Assembly (NCBI RefSeq): GCF_051124815.1
Contig: NZ_CP118485.1
Span: 1,736,001-1,800,000, forward strand
From: Azospirillum sp051124815
GTDB taxonomy: Bacteria; Pseudomonadota; Alphaproteobacteria; Azospirillales; Azospirillaceae
Length of the DNA stretch: 64,000 bases
Direction: 5' to 3'
Position numbers and translations under genes: made by a program
Shown here: one piece after another, positions 49,471 to 57,346 of the stretch
Numbering within the stretch: position 1 is the stretch's first letter
Layout of the letters: each line of letters opens with the position of its first letter
The notes under the pieces: generated by a model
Databases searched by the model: none
The model's input: the letters and a program-made list of their open reading frames with translations, nothing else
What the model was told of the DNA's origin: nothing

Positions 49471-50790
49471 CTATTCTTCCCCCCGCCGTTCGCGCAACCG
49501 CGCCCAATAGTCCAGCCGCTTGCGCAGGTCGCGTTCGAACCCCCGCTCCACCGGCTGGTAAAACTCGCGCCGCGCCATCCCCTCGGGGAAGTAGTTCTGG
49601 CCGGAGAAGCCCTCCGCCGTATCGTGGTCGTACTCGTATCCCTTGCCGTAGCCGATGCTCTTCATCAGCTTGGTCGGTGCGTTCAGGATATGCTTGGGCG
49701 GCATCAGCGACCCCGTCTCCTTCGCCGCCCGCACCGCAGATTTGTAGGCCGCGTAACCGGCGTTCGATTTCGGCGCCGTCCCCAGATAGATGACCAACTG
49801 CGCCAGGGCGAGTTCACCCTCCGGGCTGCCCAGCCGCTCGTAAGCCTCCCAAGCGGCGATCGCCTGGGTCAGGGCGTTGGGATCGGCCAGCCCGACATCC
49901 TCCACCGCGAATCGGGTCAGGCGCCGCGCGATGTAGCGCGGGTCCTCCCCGCCATCCAGCATGCGGCTGTACCAGTAGAGCGCCGCGTCGGTGTCCGACC
50001 CGCGCAGCGACTTGTGCAGGGCGCTGATGAGGTTGTAGTGCCCCTCCTGCGCCTTGTCGTAGAGCGGGGCGCGGCGCTGGATGGTGGCGGCGAGCGCATT
50101 GGTGTCCAGCACCGTCTCACCCGGCAGCGCGAACAGCTCCTCGCACAGGTTCAGGCAGAAGCGCCCGTCGCCGTCGGCCATCGCCTTCACCGCGGCGCGC
50201 GCGTCGGCGTCCAGCGGCAGCGGCCGTCCCATCTCCGCCTCCGCCCGCGACAGCAGCTTTTCCAGCGCCGCGTCGTCCAGGCGGTTCAGCACGAAGACCT
50301 GCGCCCGCGACAGCAAGGCGGCATTCAGTTCGAAGGACGGATTCTCGGTGGTGGCGCCGACCAGCGTGACGGTGCCGTCCTCGACGAAGGGCAGGAAGCC
50401 GTCCTGCTGGGAGCGGTTGAAGCGATGGATCTCGTCGATGAACAGCAGCGTGCCCTGCCCCGCCACCCGCCGGGCGCGGGCGGCGTCGAAGACCTTGCGC
50501 AGATCCGCGACGCCGGAGAAGACCGCCGACAGCGGTTCGAAATGCAGGTCGGTGCTGTGGGCCAGCAGGCGGGCGATGGTGGTCTTGCCGCAGCCGGGCG
50601 GCCCCCACAGGATCATGGAGGCCAGCCGCCGCGCCGCGACCATGCGGCCCAGCGGCCCGTCGGGCTTCAGCAGATGGTCCTGTCCGACCACCTCGTCCAG
50701 CGTGCGCGGACGCAGCCGGTCGGCGAGCGGGCGGGGAGCCGCCGCAGAGAACAGCCCGGCATCCCCGCCCGACTCGCCGCGTTTCGCCAT
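49471..50790 (-). CDS. rarA: Replication-associated recombination protein RarA (MgsA)
   Basis: RarA is an AAA+ ATPase acting at stalled replication forks, related to clamp loaders. The 439-residue product has Walker A in LWGPPGCGKTTIARLLA, Walker B in LLFIDEIHRFNRSQQDGFLP, sensor region VTLVGATTENPSFELNAALLSR, and the C-terminal tetramerisation domain with SLRGSDTDAALYWYSRMLDGGEDP. All motifs are intact. GAGG precedes the ATG. It lies 10 bp upstream of the gene end of a lipoprotein on the same strand. Confidence 0.94.
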   Translation of the reverse strand: MAKRGESGGDAGLFSAAAPRPLADRLRPRTLDEVVGQDHLLKPDGPLGRMVAARRLASMILWGPPGCGKTTIARLLAHSTDLHFEPLSAVFSGVADLRKVFDAARARRVAGQGTLLFIDEIHRFNRSQQDGFLPFVEDGTVTLVGATTENPSFELNAALLSRAQVFVLNRLDDAALEKLLSRAEAEMGRPLPLDADARAAVKAMADGDGRFCLNLCEELFALPGETVLDTNALAATIQRRAPLYDKAQEGHYNLISALHKSLRGSDTDAALYWYSRMLDGGEDPRYIARRLTRFAVEDVGLADPNALTQAIAAWEAYERLGSPEGELALAQLVIYLGTAPKSNAGYAAYKSAVRAAKETGSLMPPKHILNAPTKLMKSIGYGKGYEYDHDTAEGFSGQNYFPEGMARREFYQPVERGFERDLRKRLDYWARLRERRGEE

Positions 50791-50800
50791 GACGGGTGCC

Positions 50801-51172
50801 TCAGCGCGCCGCGCCGCAGCGCTGATAGCACTGCTTCAGCTGATAGCTGCAGTTGTCGGTCGGACTGAAGGGGGTCGAATCGGTGCGGTCGATGCCGCCC
50901 TGGTTGCGCGCGGCGACCGAATCCATGCAGACATTGTGGCTCCGCTCGCACTGGGCCTGACAGGAAGCGCCGGAACCGGTGCCGCCGTCGATCCGCAGCG
51001 ACTGGTCGTCGGCACCGCCGCGCGGGGTGGAGGGGCCGGGGACCACGGTGACGGTGGGCGCCGGGCCGGAGGCGGCAGGGCGCGACGCCGGATGGTCGGC
51101 GCAGGCCGACAGGCCGAGCAGGGCCACGGCCACCAGCGGGGCGATGAGACGGACCGGACGGAACTTAGCCAC
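50801..51172 (-). CDS. Cysteine-patterned putative lipoprotein
   Basis: A GTG start at 51172 is chosen because AGGAG lies 6 bases upstream. The 123-residue product has a lipoprotein signal with lipobox LSAC (Cys at about residue 24), a Pro/Ala-rich linker, and a small domain with cysteines in C-x3-C-x6-C (SCQAQCERSHNVC) and the mirror C-x6-C-x3-C (NCSYQLKQCYQRC). This suggests a disulfide-linked helical hairpin facing the periplasm. I do not recognise a family. It ends 10 bp before rarA. Confidence 0.7.
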   Translation of the reverse strand: MAKFRPVRLIAPLVAVALLGLSACADHPASRPAASGPAPTVTVVPGPSTPRGGADDQSLRIDGGTGSGASCQAQCERSHNVCMDSVAARNQGGIDRTDSTPFSPTDNCSYQLKQCYQRCGAAR

Positions 51173-51296
51173 GACGGCTCCTATTGTTCTTGTTGTGAGG
51201 ACGGCCATCGGCATGACGGAATGCCACACCCCTCTGGACCATCCCCCGTTCGGCCCCCACTATGCCGATATCGGCTGTAAGAAGGGAATGACTGAA

Positions 51297-51557
51297 ATGA
51301 CTCCGAATTCGGACGGCAGACCGCCGCGCAACCGGTCCCTGCGACTGCTGCTGGCGCTGCTTGTCCTTGGCCTCGTGATGCTGGCCTCGCGCGCGCTGGC
51401 ACTGCCCAATGTCGGCATGGCCGAGATGATCATTCCGCTGCTGGGCGGTTTGTTCGTGGCCGTTGCCATCGTCATGATCGTGCGCCGCGACCGTGCCGAC
51501 CGCGACGCCCTGCCGCCGTCCCGCCGCAACCGGCAGGACCAGGGGATGCCGGACTGA
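51297..51557 (+). CDS. Small two-helix membrane protein (86 aa)
   Basis: The product has a basic N-terminus (RPPRNRSLR), two transmembrane helices (LLLALLVLGLVMLASRALA and MIIPLLGGLFVAVAIVMIV) and a charged C-terminal tail. AAGGGA lies 9 bases before the ATG at 51297; an ATG at 51288 is also in frame. It lies between a divergent lipoprotein gene and a convergent YqaA-type gene. I do not recognise a family or function. Confidence 0.55.
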   Translation: MTPNSDGRPPRNRSLRLLLALLVLGLVMLASRALALPNVGMAEMIIPLLGGLFVAVAIVMIVRRDRADRDALPPSRRNRQDQGMPD

Positions 51558-51571
51558 CCGGACCGGCGCGA

Positions 51572-52150
51572 TCAGACGAACTTGAAGCTGAGCAGGCCGC
51601 CGACCACCACGACCAGCAGGACGGTGGCCACCAGCATCAGCCGCTTCTCGATGATGTGCTGAACCTGCGGCCCGTAGAAATGCAGCAGGATGGCGATCAT
51701 GTAGAATCGGGAGAAGCGCGCGACGATCGAACAGAGGATGAAGACCGTAAGGTCCAGATGGGCGAATCCGGCGGTGATCGTCAGCAGCTTGTAGGGGATC
51801 GGCGTCACCCCCTTCAGGATCAGGAACCAGGGGCCGAATTCGGTGAACATCTCCTGGAAATGATGGAACGACTCCTGCGCATTGTAGAAGTCGATGATCA
51901 TCCGCCCGACGCTCTCGAACAGATAGAAGCCCAGCGCATAGCCCAGCAGGCCGCCCAGAAGCGACGCGAAGGCGCAGATGTTGGTGTAGAACCAGAGTCG
52001 CTTCGGCGTCTCCAGGCACATCGGCACCAGCATCACGTCCGGCGGCAGCGGGAAGAAGGAGCTTTCGGCGAAGGAGATCGCCGACATCCACCAGACGGCA
52101 TCGTCGCGGGCGGACAGGCGCTGGAGGCGCGTGTAAAGGGAACGCAACAT
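51572..52150 (-). CDS. YqaA family membrane protein (VTT/SNARE-associated type)
   Basis: The 192-residue protein has about five membrane segments and the YqaA features SFAESSFFPLPPDVMLVPMC, LLGGLLGYALGFYLFESVG and FGPWFLILKGVTPIPYKLLTITAGF, the last holding the VTT Gly/Pro re-entrant loop. Related DedA-family proteins act in lipid translocation or proton-dependent transport; this one is uncharacterised. The ATG at 52150 is used (a GTG at 52162 would add 4 residues). It begins almost at the alpha-operon terminator. Confidence 0.8.
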   Translation of the reverse strand: MLRSLYTRLQRLSARDDAVWWMSAISFAESSFFPLPPDVMLVPMCLETPKRLWFYTNICAFASLLGGLLGYALGFYLFESVGRMIIDFYNAQESFHHFQEMFTEFGPWFLILKGVTPIPYKLLTITAGFAHLDLTVFILCSIVARFSRFYMIAILLHFYGPQVQHIIEKRLMLVATVLLVVVVGGLLSFKFV

Positions 52151-52167
52151 TCGACCGGCCACATAAG

Positions 52168-52207
52168 AGAAAACCCTTCCTCCGGGGGGTGTCCCCGAAG
52201 GAAGGGT
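52168..52207 (-). terminator. Rho-independent terminator of the alpha ribosomal operon
   Basis: On the minus strand ACCCTTCCTTCGGGG and CCCCGGAGGAAGGGT (52173-52207) form a 15-bp stem with one mismatch and a 5-base loop, followed by TTTTCTCTT. It lies about 100 bp after the rplQ stop. Confidence 0.9.
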
Positions 52208-52306
52208 CTAACATATCACCGATATCGGCGGTTCCGTCCTGCACGACACGGGGCCCTGAGGCCCGATGCCGCACGGGGCGGATGACCGGCGCGATGTCCG
52301 GTCATG

Positions 52307-52735
52307 TTACTCGGCGGTCTCGGCTTCGGCATCGACGGCATCCTGCGTCGGGCCCGAATCCTGACCCTTGGCGGCGACGTCGCGGTCGACCAGCTCGAAC
52401 ACCGCCATGTCGGCGGCGTCGCCATAGCGGAAGCCGGCCTTCAGGACGCGGCTGTAGCCACCCTGGCGGTCCTTGTAGCGGTCGGCCAGGACGGTGAACA
52501 GCTTGGTCACCGTGTCGTTGTCGCGCAGCTGGGCGAAAGCCAGACGACGGTTGGCCAGGCCACCCTTCTTGCCGAGCGTAATCAGCTTCTCGACGATCGG
52601 ACGCAGGTCCTTCGCCTTCGGCAGGGTGGTGGTGATCTGCTCGTGCTTGATCACCGCGTTCGCCATGTTCGAGAACATGGCCTTGCGGTGGCTGCTGGTC
52701 TTGCTGAACTTACGTCCCGAAACGCCGTGACGCAT
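52307..52735 (-). CDS. rplQ: 50S ribosomal protein L17
   Basis: L17 is a large-subunit protein near the peptide exit tunnel. The 142-residue product starts MRHGVSGRKFSKTSSHRKAM and contains LITLGKKGGLANRRLAFAQL, both diagnostic; a C-terminal acidic tail (AAKGQDSGPTQDAVDAEAE) is typical of alphaproteobacteria. AAGGAGG precedes the ATG. It is the last gene of rpsM-rpsK-rpoA-rplQ. Confidence 0.97.
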   Translation of the reverse strand: MRHGVSGRKFSKTSSHRKAMFSNMANAVIKHEQITTTLPKAKDLRPIVEKLITLGKKGGLANRRLAFAQLRDNDTVTKLFTVLADRYKDRQGGYSRVLKAGFRYGDAADMAVFELVDRDVAAKGQDSGPTQDAVDAEAETAE

Positions 52736-52894
52736 GGCGGTCCTCCTTCATGGCATGGCCCCCCTCGGGGAGCCGATCGTGAACCCCGCCGCCCAGTCGA
52801 GAGCTGGTACGGCAACGGGGACGGGCCGTTACGGCCCTGGGAAATGCGCCCTTCCCGCCTGACGACGGAAAGGGCGCGGGAAACAGCGAGATGC

Positions 52895-53911
52895 TTAGTA
52901 CGGCTCTTCCAGACGCTTGGCCAGCTCTTCGATGTTCTCCGGCGGCCAGTTCGGGATTTCCATACCCAGGTGCAGCCCCATCTGGGACAGCACTTCCTTG
53001 ATCTCGTTCAGCGACTTGCGGCCGAAGTTCGGGGTGCGGAGCATTTCCGCTTCCGTCTTCTGCACCAGATCGCCGATGTAGACGATGTTGTCGTTCTTGA
53101 GGCAGTTGGCCGAACGGACCGACAGCTCCAGCTCGTCCACCTTGCGGAGCAGGTTCTTGTTGAACGGAACCTCCTCGTGCTTCTCCTCGGAGACGGCGTG
53201 CGTCGGCTCCTCGAAGTTGATGAACAGCTGCAGCTGGTCCTGCAGGATGCGGGCGGCCAGAGCCACCGCGTCGTCCGGCTTGACCGAACCGTTGGTCTCC
53301 ACCGTCATCGACAGGCGGTCATAGTCGGTGACCTGCCCGACGCGGGCATTGTCGACCTTGTAGGACACCTTGCGGACCGGAGAGAACAGGGCGTCGATCG
53401 GAATGAGCCCGATGGGCGCGTCTTCCGGACGGTTCTGGCTGGCCGGGACATAGCCCTTGCCGGTCTCGACCGTCAGTTCCATGTTCAGCCGCGCGCCATT
53501 GTCCAGCGTGCAGATGACCAGTTCCGGGTCCATGACCTGAATGTCGGGACCGGTCTCGATCATGCCGGCCTTGACCTCGCCCGGGCCTTCGGCGCGCAGG
53601 CGCATGCGCTTCGGGCCGTCGCCGCCCATGCGCAGACCCATCGTCTTGATGTTCAGGACGATGTCGGTCACGTCCTCGCGGACGCCGGGGATGGACGAGA
53701 ACTCGTGCAGCACACCGTCGATGTGGATCGAGGTGACGGCGGCACCCTGCAGCGAGGAGAGCAGGATGCGGCGCAGGGCGTTGCCCAGGGTCAGACCGAA
53801 GCCGCGTTCCAGCGGTTCGGCGACCACCGTCGCGAAACGGTCGGCGTCGTCACCGGGCTGGATGTCCAGCTTGCTCGGCTTAATCAGTTCCTGCCAGTTC
53901 TTCTGAAGCAC
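52895..53911 (-). CDS. rpoA: RNA polymerase alpha subunit
   Basis: RpoA dimerises to start RNA polymerase assembly and contacts UP elements and activators. The 338-residue product has the N-terminal dimer domain with FGLTLGNALRRILLSSLQGAA and the C-terminal HhH domain with NIVYIGDLVQKTEAEMLRTP then FGRKSLNEIKEVL. The start is a GTG with GAGG upstream. Position between rpsK and rplQ is canonical. Confidence 0.98.
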   Translation of the reverse strand: MLQKNWQELIKPSKLDIQPGDDADRFATVVAEPLERGFGLTLGNALRRILLSSLQGAAVTSIHIDGVLHEFSSIPGVREDVTDIVLNIKTMGLRMGGDGPKRMRLRAEGPGEVKAGMIETGPDIQVMDPELVICTLDNGARLNMELTVETGKGYVPASQNRPEDAPIGLIPIDALFSPVRKVSYKVDNARVGQVTDYDRLSMTVETNGSVKPDDAVALAARILQDQLQLFINFEEPTHAVSEEKHEEVPFNKNLLRKVDELELSVRSANCLKNDNIVYIGDLVQKTEAEMLRTPNFGRKSLNEIKEVLSQMGLHLGMEIPNWPPENIEELAKRLEEPY

Positions 53912-54046
53912 GGATCGACCTCAAGATGCCATCGGGTGAACACGAACCCGCGGGGCCCGAACCATTCCCATGCTGAGGGGGCCGCGATGGCTGCGGCCCC
54001 CTGTCCCGGAATGGCTGGTCCCCGCGGGTGCGGAAACAATGCTAAA

Positions 54047-54445
54047 TCAGACGCGACGCTTCTTCGGCGGGCGAACGCCGTTGTGCGGGATCGGCGTGAC
54101 GTCGCGGATCGACGTGATCTGGAAGCCGATCGACTGCAGGGCGCGCAGGGCGGACTCACGCCCCGAACCCGGACCCTTCACTTCGACTTCCAGGGTCTTC
54201 ATGCCGTGTTCCTGGGCCTTGCGGCCGGCGTCCTCGGCAGCGACCTGGGCGGCGTAGGGCGTCGACTTGCGCGAACCCTTGAAGCCCATGGTGCCCGACG
54301 ACGACCAAGCAATGGTGTTGCCCTGCGCGTCGGTGATGGTGATCATCGTGTTGTTGAACGAGGCGTTCACGTGAGCGACGCCGGCGGTGATGTTCTTGCG
54401 CTCGCGGCGACGCAGGCGCTGAGAAGCAGCGGAGGGCTTTGCCAT
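54047..54445 (-). CDS. rpsK: 30S ribosomal protein S11
   Basis: S11 lines the mRNA exit on the platform of the small subunit. The 132-residue product has AHVNASFNNTMITITDAQGN, SSSGTMGFKGSRKSTPYAAQ and the C-terminal DVTPIPHNGVRPPKKRRV, all diagnostic. It follows rpsM by 15 bp and precedes rpoA. Confidence 0.98.
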   Translation of the reverse strand: MAKPSAASQRLRRRERKNITAGVAHVNASFNNTMITITDAQGNTIAWSSSGTMGFKGSRKSTPYAAQVAAEDAGRKAQEHGMKTLEVEVKGPGSGRESALRALQSIGFQITSIRDVTPIPHNGVRPPKKRRV

Positions 54446-54460
54446 TTTGCGTTCGTCCTC

Positions 54461-54829
54461 TTACTTCTTCTTGCCGGCGATCGGCTTGGCCGGACCCTTG
54501 CGGGTGCGGGCGTTCGTGTGGGTGCGCTGGCCGCGGACCGGCAGGCCCTTGCGGTGACGCAGGCCGCGGTAGCAGCCCAGGTCCATCAGACGCTTGATGT
54601 TCATGGCGACTTCACGACGAAGATCGCCCTCGACGCGGTAGTCGGCGTCGATGGTCTCGCGGATCTTCAGGACTTCGTCGTCCGTCAGCTCATTCACGCG
54701 ACGCTCGGCCGGGATTTCCAGCTTCGCGCAGATTTCCTTGGCCTTGAAGGGGCCGATGCCATGGATGTAGGTCAACCCGATCTCCACGCGCTTCTGCGCG
54801 GGGATGTTGACGCCAGCGATACGCGCCAC
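54461..54829 (-). CDS. rpsM: 30S ribosomal protein S13
   Basis: S13 sits on the head of the small subunit and touches the P-site tRNA. The 122-residue product starts ARIAGVNIPAQKRVEIGLTY after a GTG start with a GAGGAG site, and ends with RHRKGLPVRGQRTHTNARTR and a Lys-rich tail. It is the first gene of the operon, about 130 bp downstream of a strong promoter. Confidence 0.98.
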   Translation of the reverse strand: MARIAGVNIPAQKRVEIGLTYIHGIGPFKAKEICAKLEIPAERRVNELTDDEVLKIRETIDADYRVEGDLRREVAMNIKRLMDLGCYRGLRHRKGLPVRGQRTHTNARTRKGPAKPIAGKKK

Positions 54830-54966
54830 GCTGCTCTCCTCGATCTCGATATCTCAACGGCAGCCCGTCGGGCCGCCTACACACCGAGCAAATCCCGCCA
54901 GCACCACGCCGGAACCGGGAACGCACAATGTTACCCGCCGCCCTTGCGGGGTGGCGAGAGGGTGCG

Positions 54967-54994
54967 ACTATAGAAAAACCGCAGAGCTTGTCAA
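54967..54994 (-). promoter_or_regulatory. Sigma-70 promoter of rpsM-rpsK-rpoA-rplQ
   Basis: On the minus strand TTGACA (54994-54989) and TATAGT (54972-54967) are separated by 16 bases. This is a near-consensus housekeeping promoter. Transcription would start near 54960, leaving a leader of about 130 nt before rpsM. Confidence 0.85.
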
Positions 54995-55010
54995 GGTGAA
55001 ATGCCGGCCG

Positions 55011-56462
55011 CTATTCGGCCGGAACCGGTTGCCTGACCGGCGCCGCGCCGGTGGCGCCTTGCGCGAGGTCGGAACCAGAGTGATCGTCCGTCACATCCTC
55101 GACCGGCACCGGCCGCAGCGGCATCCGGCCGGCATTCAGCAAGGCACGGTCGCGCATGACCTGCGGCAGGTCAAGGCTGAGCTTCAGTTCGATGTTGCGC
55201 CAGATCTGGCGCAGGCGCTGGACATGCAGATCCTCGCCGATCGCCTGCACCACCGAGTCGAGATTTTCCAGCGCGATGCCGCGGTCGGCCAGCAGCACCG
55301 TTCCCTTGCCGTCGGTCTTCGGGCAGTTCAGCGCCTGCACCAGCCGCGGCCGCGACTCCGGCCGGCTCATGAAGCGCTCGATGTCGAATATCGTGCGGAC
55401 ATTGATGACCCGCAGAGCCTCGATCTGGTCGAGGTCCAGCGCCAGGATCAGTTGCGCCTGCGCCACCCAATCCATCGTCTCGTAGATGCCGTAAGGCGTC
55501 TCGACGAACAGCAGGATCGGGTTTGCCGTGGCCAGATTCTGCACGTCCTCGATCTCGAACTCGGCCAGCCGGAACTTGATGGCCGCGTCGATGCCGAGAA
55601 TCATGTCGATCGGATATTCGCGGATGAAGCCCTGGGCTCGCGGATCGATCCGCCGGACCTGCAACTGAGGCACCCGGCTCAGCAGAGTCTGCAGGCCGAG
55701 TTTGGGGAAGAAGCCGGTCAGGAAAGCCACCAGCAATTCCGGCACGCCGTCACCGACCGCCCCCTCCGGCACGATCTTCGCCATGTCCATATAGGCGTGA
55801 TGCAGGGTTACCGCGGTGATGCAGGCCAGGATGATGTGGCCGGTCACCCGCAGGAAAGAGATCGGCGACAGATCGTAATTGGAGATGCGGCGGATCAGGT
55901 AGTCGATCGACCAGACATAGGCACCGAAGAAGGCGAAGGACAGCACCGCCACGGTTTGGAGCTGGTAATGCACCAGATCCATCGGCGTGACCCCGTCGAC
56001 TCCGTACAGGGTCATACCGCTGAACAGCGGCTGGAAATGGTCCAGCCGGTCCTTGCTCAGCAGCATGCCGCTGGAGGTCAGGAAGCCGCTGAAGGACACC
56101 ATGATGAAGACCACGACCGGAAAAAAATAGGCGCGCCATTCAGATGGCTGGGTGTTGTCCGGCCCCTGCGGCAACGCGCGATATTTGTAGGCGGCGAATT
56201 CGAAGGAGGGAATCAGTTGGTCGTGTTCCTGCCCTTCGATGCGGAAGACCGACTCGAGGTCCGCGATGATCTTCTGCCGCACATTCTTGATGTTGCTGCG
56301 GCCGATGAAGATCGTCAGCGGCAGAATGAAGGACAGGCAGAGCAGGCCGAGCGCGCTCAGCACACGCAATTCGCCGACCACATGAACCACTTCGTCGAAC
56401 ATCACGCCCCCGGTCGCCCCCGTCGATCGCGCCGACACGCCACTTTCAAAGCGTGCAGCCAT
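55011..56462 (-). CDS. Uncharacterised multi-pass membrane protein (483 aa)
   Basis: Four transmembrane segments are visible at about residues 33-54, 113-133, 168-190 and 205-228, with a conserved-looking block GFFPKLGLQTLLSRVPQL near 260. The C-terminal half (about 275-483) is soluble and helical; the stretch AQLILALDLDQIEALRVINV resembles a helix-hairpin-helix. An in-frame ATG at 56402 (GGGGGCG upstream) would give a 463-residue protein. I do not recognise a family. It sits upstream of the alpha operon, where adk-secY would be expected. Confidence 0.7.
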   Translation of the reverse strand: MAARFESGVSARSTGATGGVMFDEVVHVVGELRVLSALGLLCLSFILPLTIFIGRSNIKNVRQKIIADLESVFRIEGQEHDQLIPSFEFAAYKYRALPQGPDNTQPSEWRAYFFPVVVFIMVSFSGFLTSSGMLLSKDRLDHFQPLFSGMTLYGVDGVTPMDLVHYQLQTVAVLSFAFFGAYVWSIDYLIRRISNYDLSPISFLRVTGHIILACITAVTLHHAYMDMAKIVPEGAVGDGVPELLVAFLTGFFPKLGLQTLLSRVPQLQVRRIDPRAQGFIREYPIDMILGIDAAIKFRLAEFEIEDVQNLATANPILLFVETPYGIYETMDWVAQAQLILALDLDQIEALRVINVRTIFDIERFMSRPESRPRLVQALNCPKTDGKGTVLLADRGIALENLDSVVQAIGEDLHVQRLRQIWRNIELKLSLDLPQVMRDRALLNAGRMPLRPVPVEDVTDDHSGSDLAQGATGAAPVRQPVPAE

Positions 56463-56566
56463 GGCCTGGCAACCGCTCGGCGGTCGTGCCGCCGAAGGTT
56501 ATACTCCTATTGATAGTTTTTCGGTGAAAATCTACGCGTGACCATCGGAGGCGCAGGTCCGTCCGC

Positions 56567-57121
56567 CTACAGGTCGGTTCCGGCAATCCGATGACGGATA
56601 GCCTCGGCCTGGACGCGGACGCGGCTGAGATGCGGGTTGATTTTCAGCGCCGCATCGAACGCCCGCAGCGCCGGCTTTTCATCGCCCAGCGCCAGATAAA
56701 CGAGGCCCAACTCCACCAGCGCCCCGAAGTGACGGGGTTCGAGCGACAGGGCATGGCGCAGGTCCAGCATGGCGGCGCGATAGTCGCCCAGCATGTAGTG
56801 GGCGGCGGCACGCTTGTTCCATCCTTCGGCATAGGACGGGTCGCGGGCGACCACCGCGTCGAAGGCGTGCAGCGCCGACTCGTAGTCGTCGCTGTTCAGG
56901 CTGAACACCCCGGCGCGCATGTCGCGCACCATCACCGGATCGGGATGCTCCAGCCAGAAGTCCCAGATATGCTCCTCCACCGATTCGGCATAGGCGGCGT
57001 CGGTGGTGCTGTGCAAAGCCTGGAAAAGACTGTCGAGACGCATGTTCCCCTGCCCCGCGCCAGCCGGCACCCCGAGGGTCAGCAGCAAAAGCACTGTCAA
57101 GGAAAAGAAGCGTCGAATCAT
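56567..57121 (-). CDS. Exported TPR-repeat protein
   Basis: The 184-residue product has a signal peptide (MIRRFFSLTVLLLLTLGV, cleavage near AGA-GQ) and three TPR units, including SALHAFDAVVARDPSYAEGW and ALVELGLVYLALGDEKPALR. It is predicted to be periplasmic and to act in protein-protein contact. The ATG at 57121 is chosen; 57124 and 57160 are alternatives. It lies 190 bp downstream of fusA's stop on the same strand, beyond a strong hairpin. Confidence 0.75.
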   Translation of the reverse strand: MIRRFFSLTVLLLLTLGVPAGAGQGNMRLDSLFQALHSTTDAAYAESVEEHIWDFWLEHPDPVMVRDMRAGVFSLNSDDYESALHAFDAVVARDPSYAEGWNKRAAAHYMLGDYRAAMLDLRHALSLEPRHFGALVELGLVYLALGDEKPALRAFDAALKINPHLSRVRVQAEAIRHRIAGTDL

Positions 57122-57280
57122 CATGCTCCAAATTTGGGCACGGATTCGACGAGCTGCCAACTATTTTTTGGTTGCAAAACGCTAAAGAATTGGTCAGAGG
57201 CGCTGCCCTTGGGCGTTAGAGCCGCCGACCTATGCCCCCTATACCGTTGGTGCAGGCGAAGGAGGAGGCGTAAACGGCGA

Positions 57281-57308
57281 ACGGCCGGCGGATCGCTCCG
57301 CCGGCCGT
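57281..57308 (-). terminator. Hairpin after fusA
   Basis: ACGGCCGGCGGA-TCGC-TCCGCCGGCCGT is a perfect 12-bp stem with a 4-base loop, 39 bp downstream of the fusA stop. On the minus strand it is followed by TCGCCGTTT. Confidence 0.7.
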
Positions 57309-57346
57309 CTGCTTTACCGGATGTCTCCTGATTGCCGGTCGGGCGA

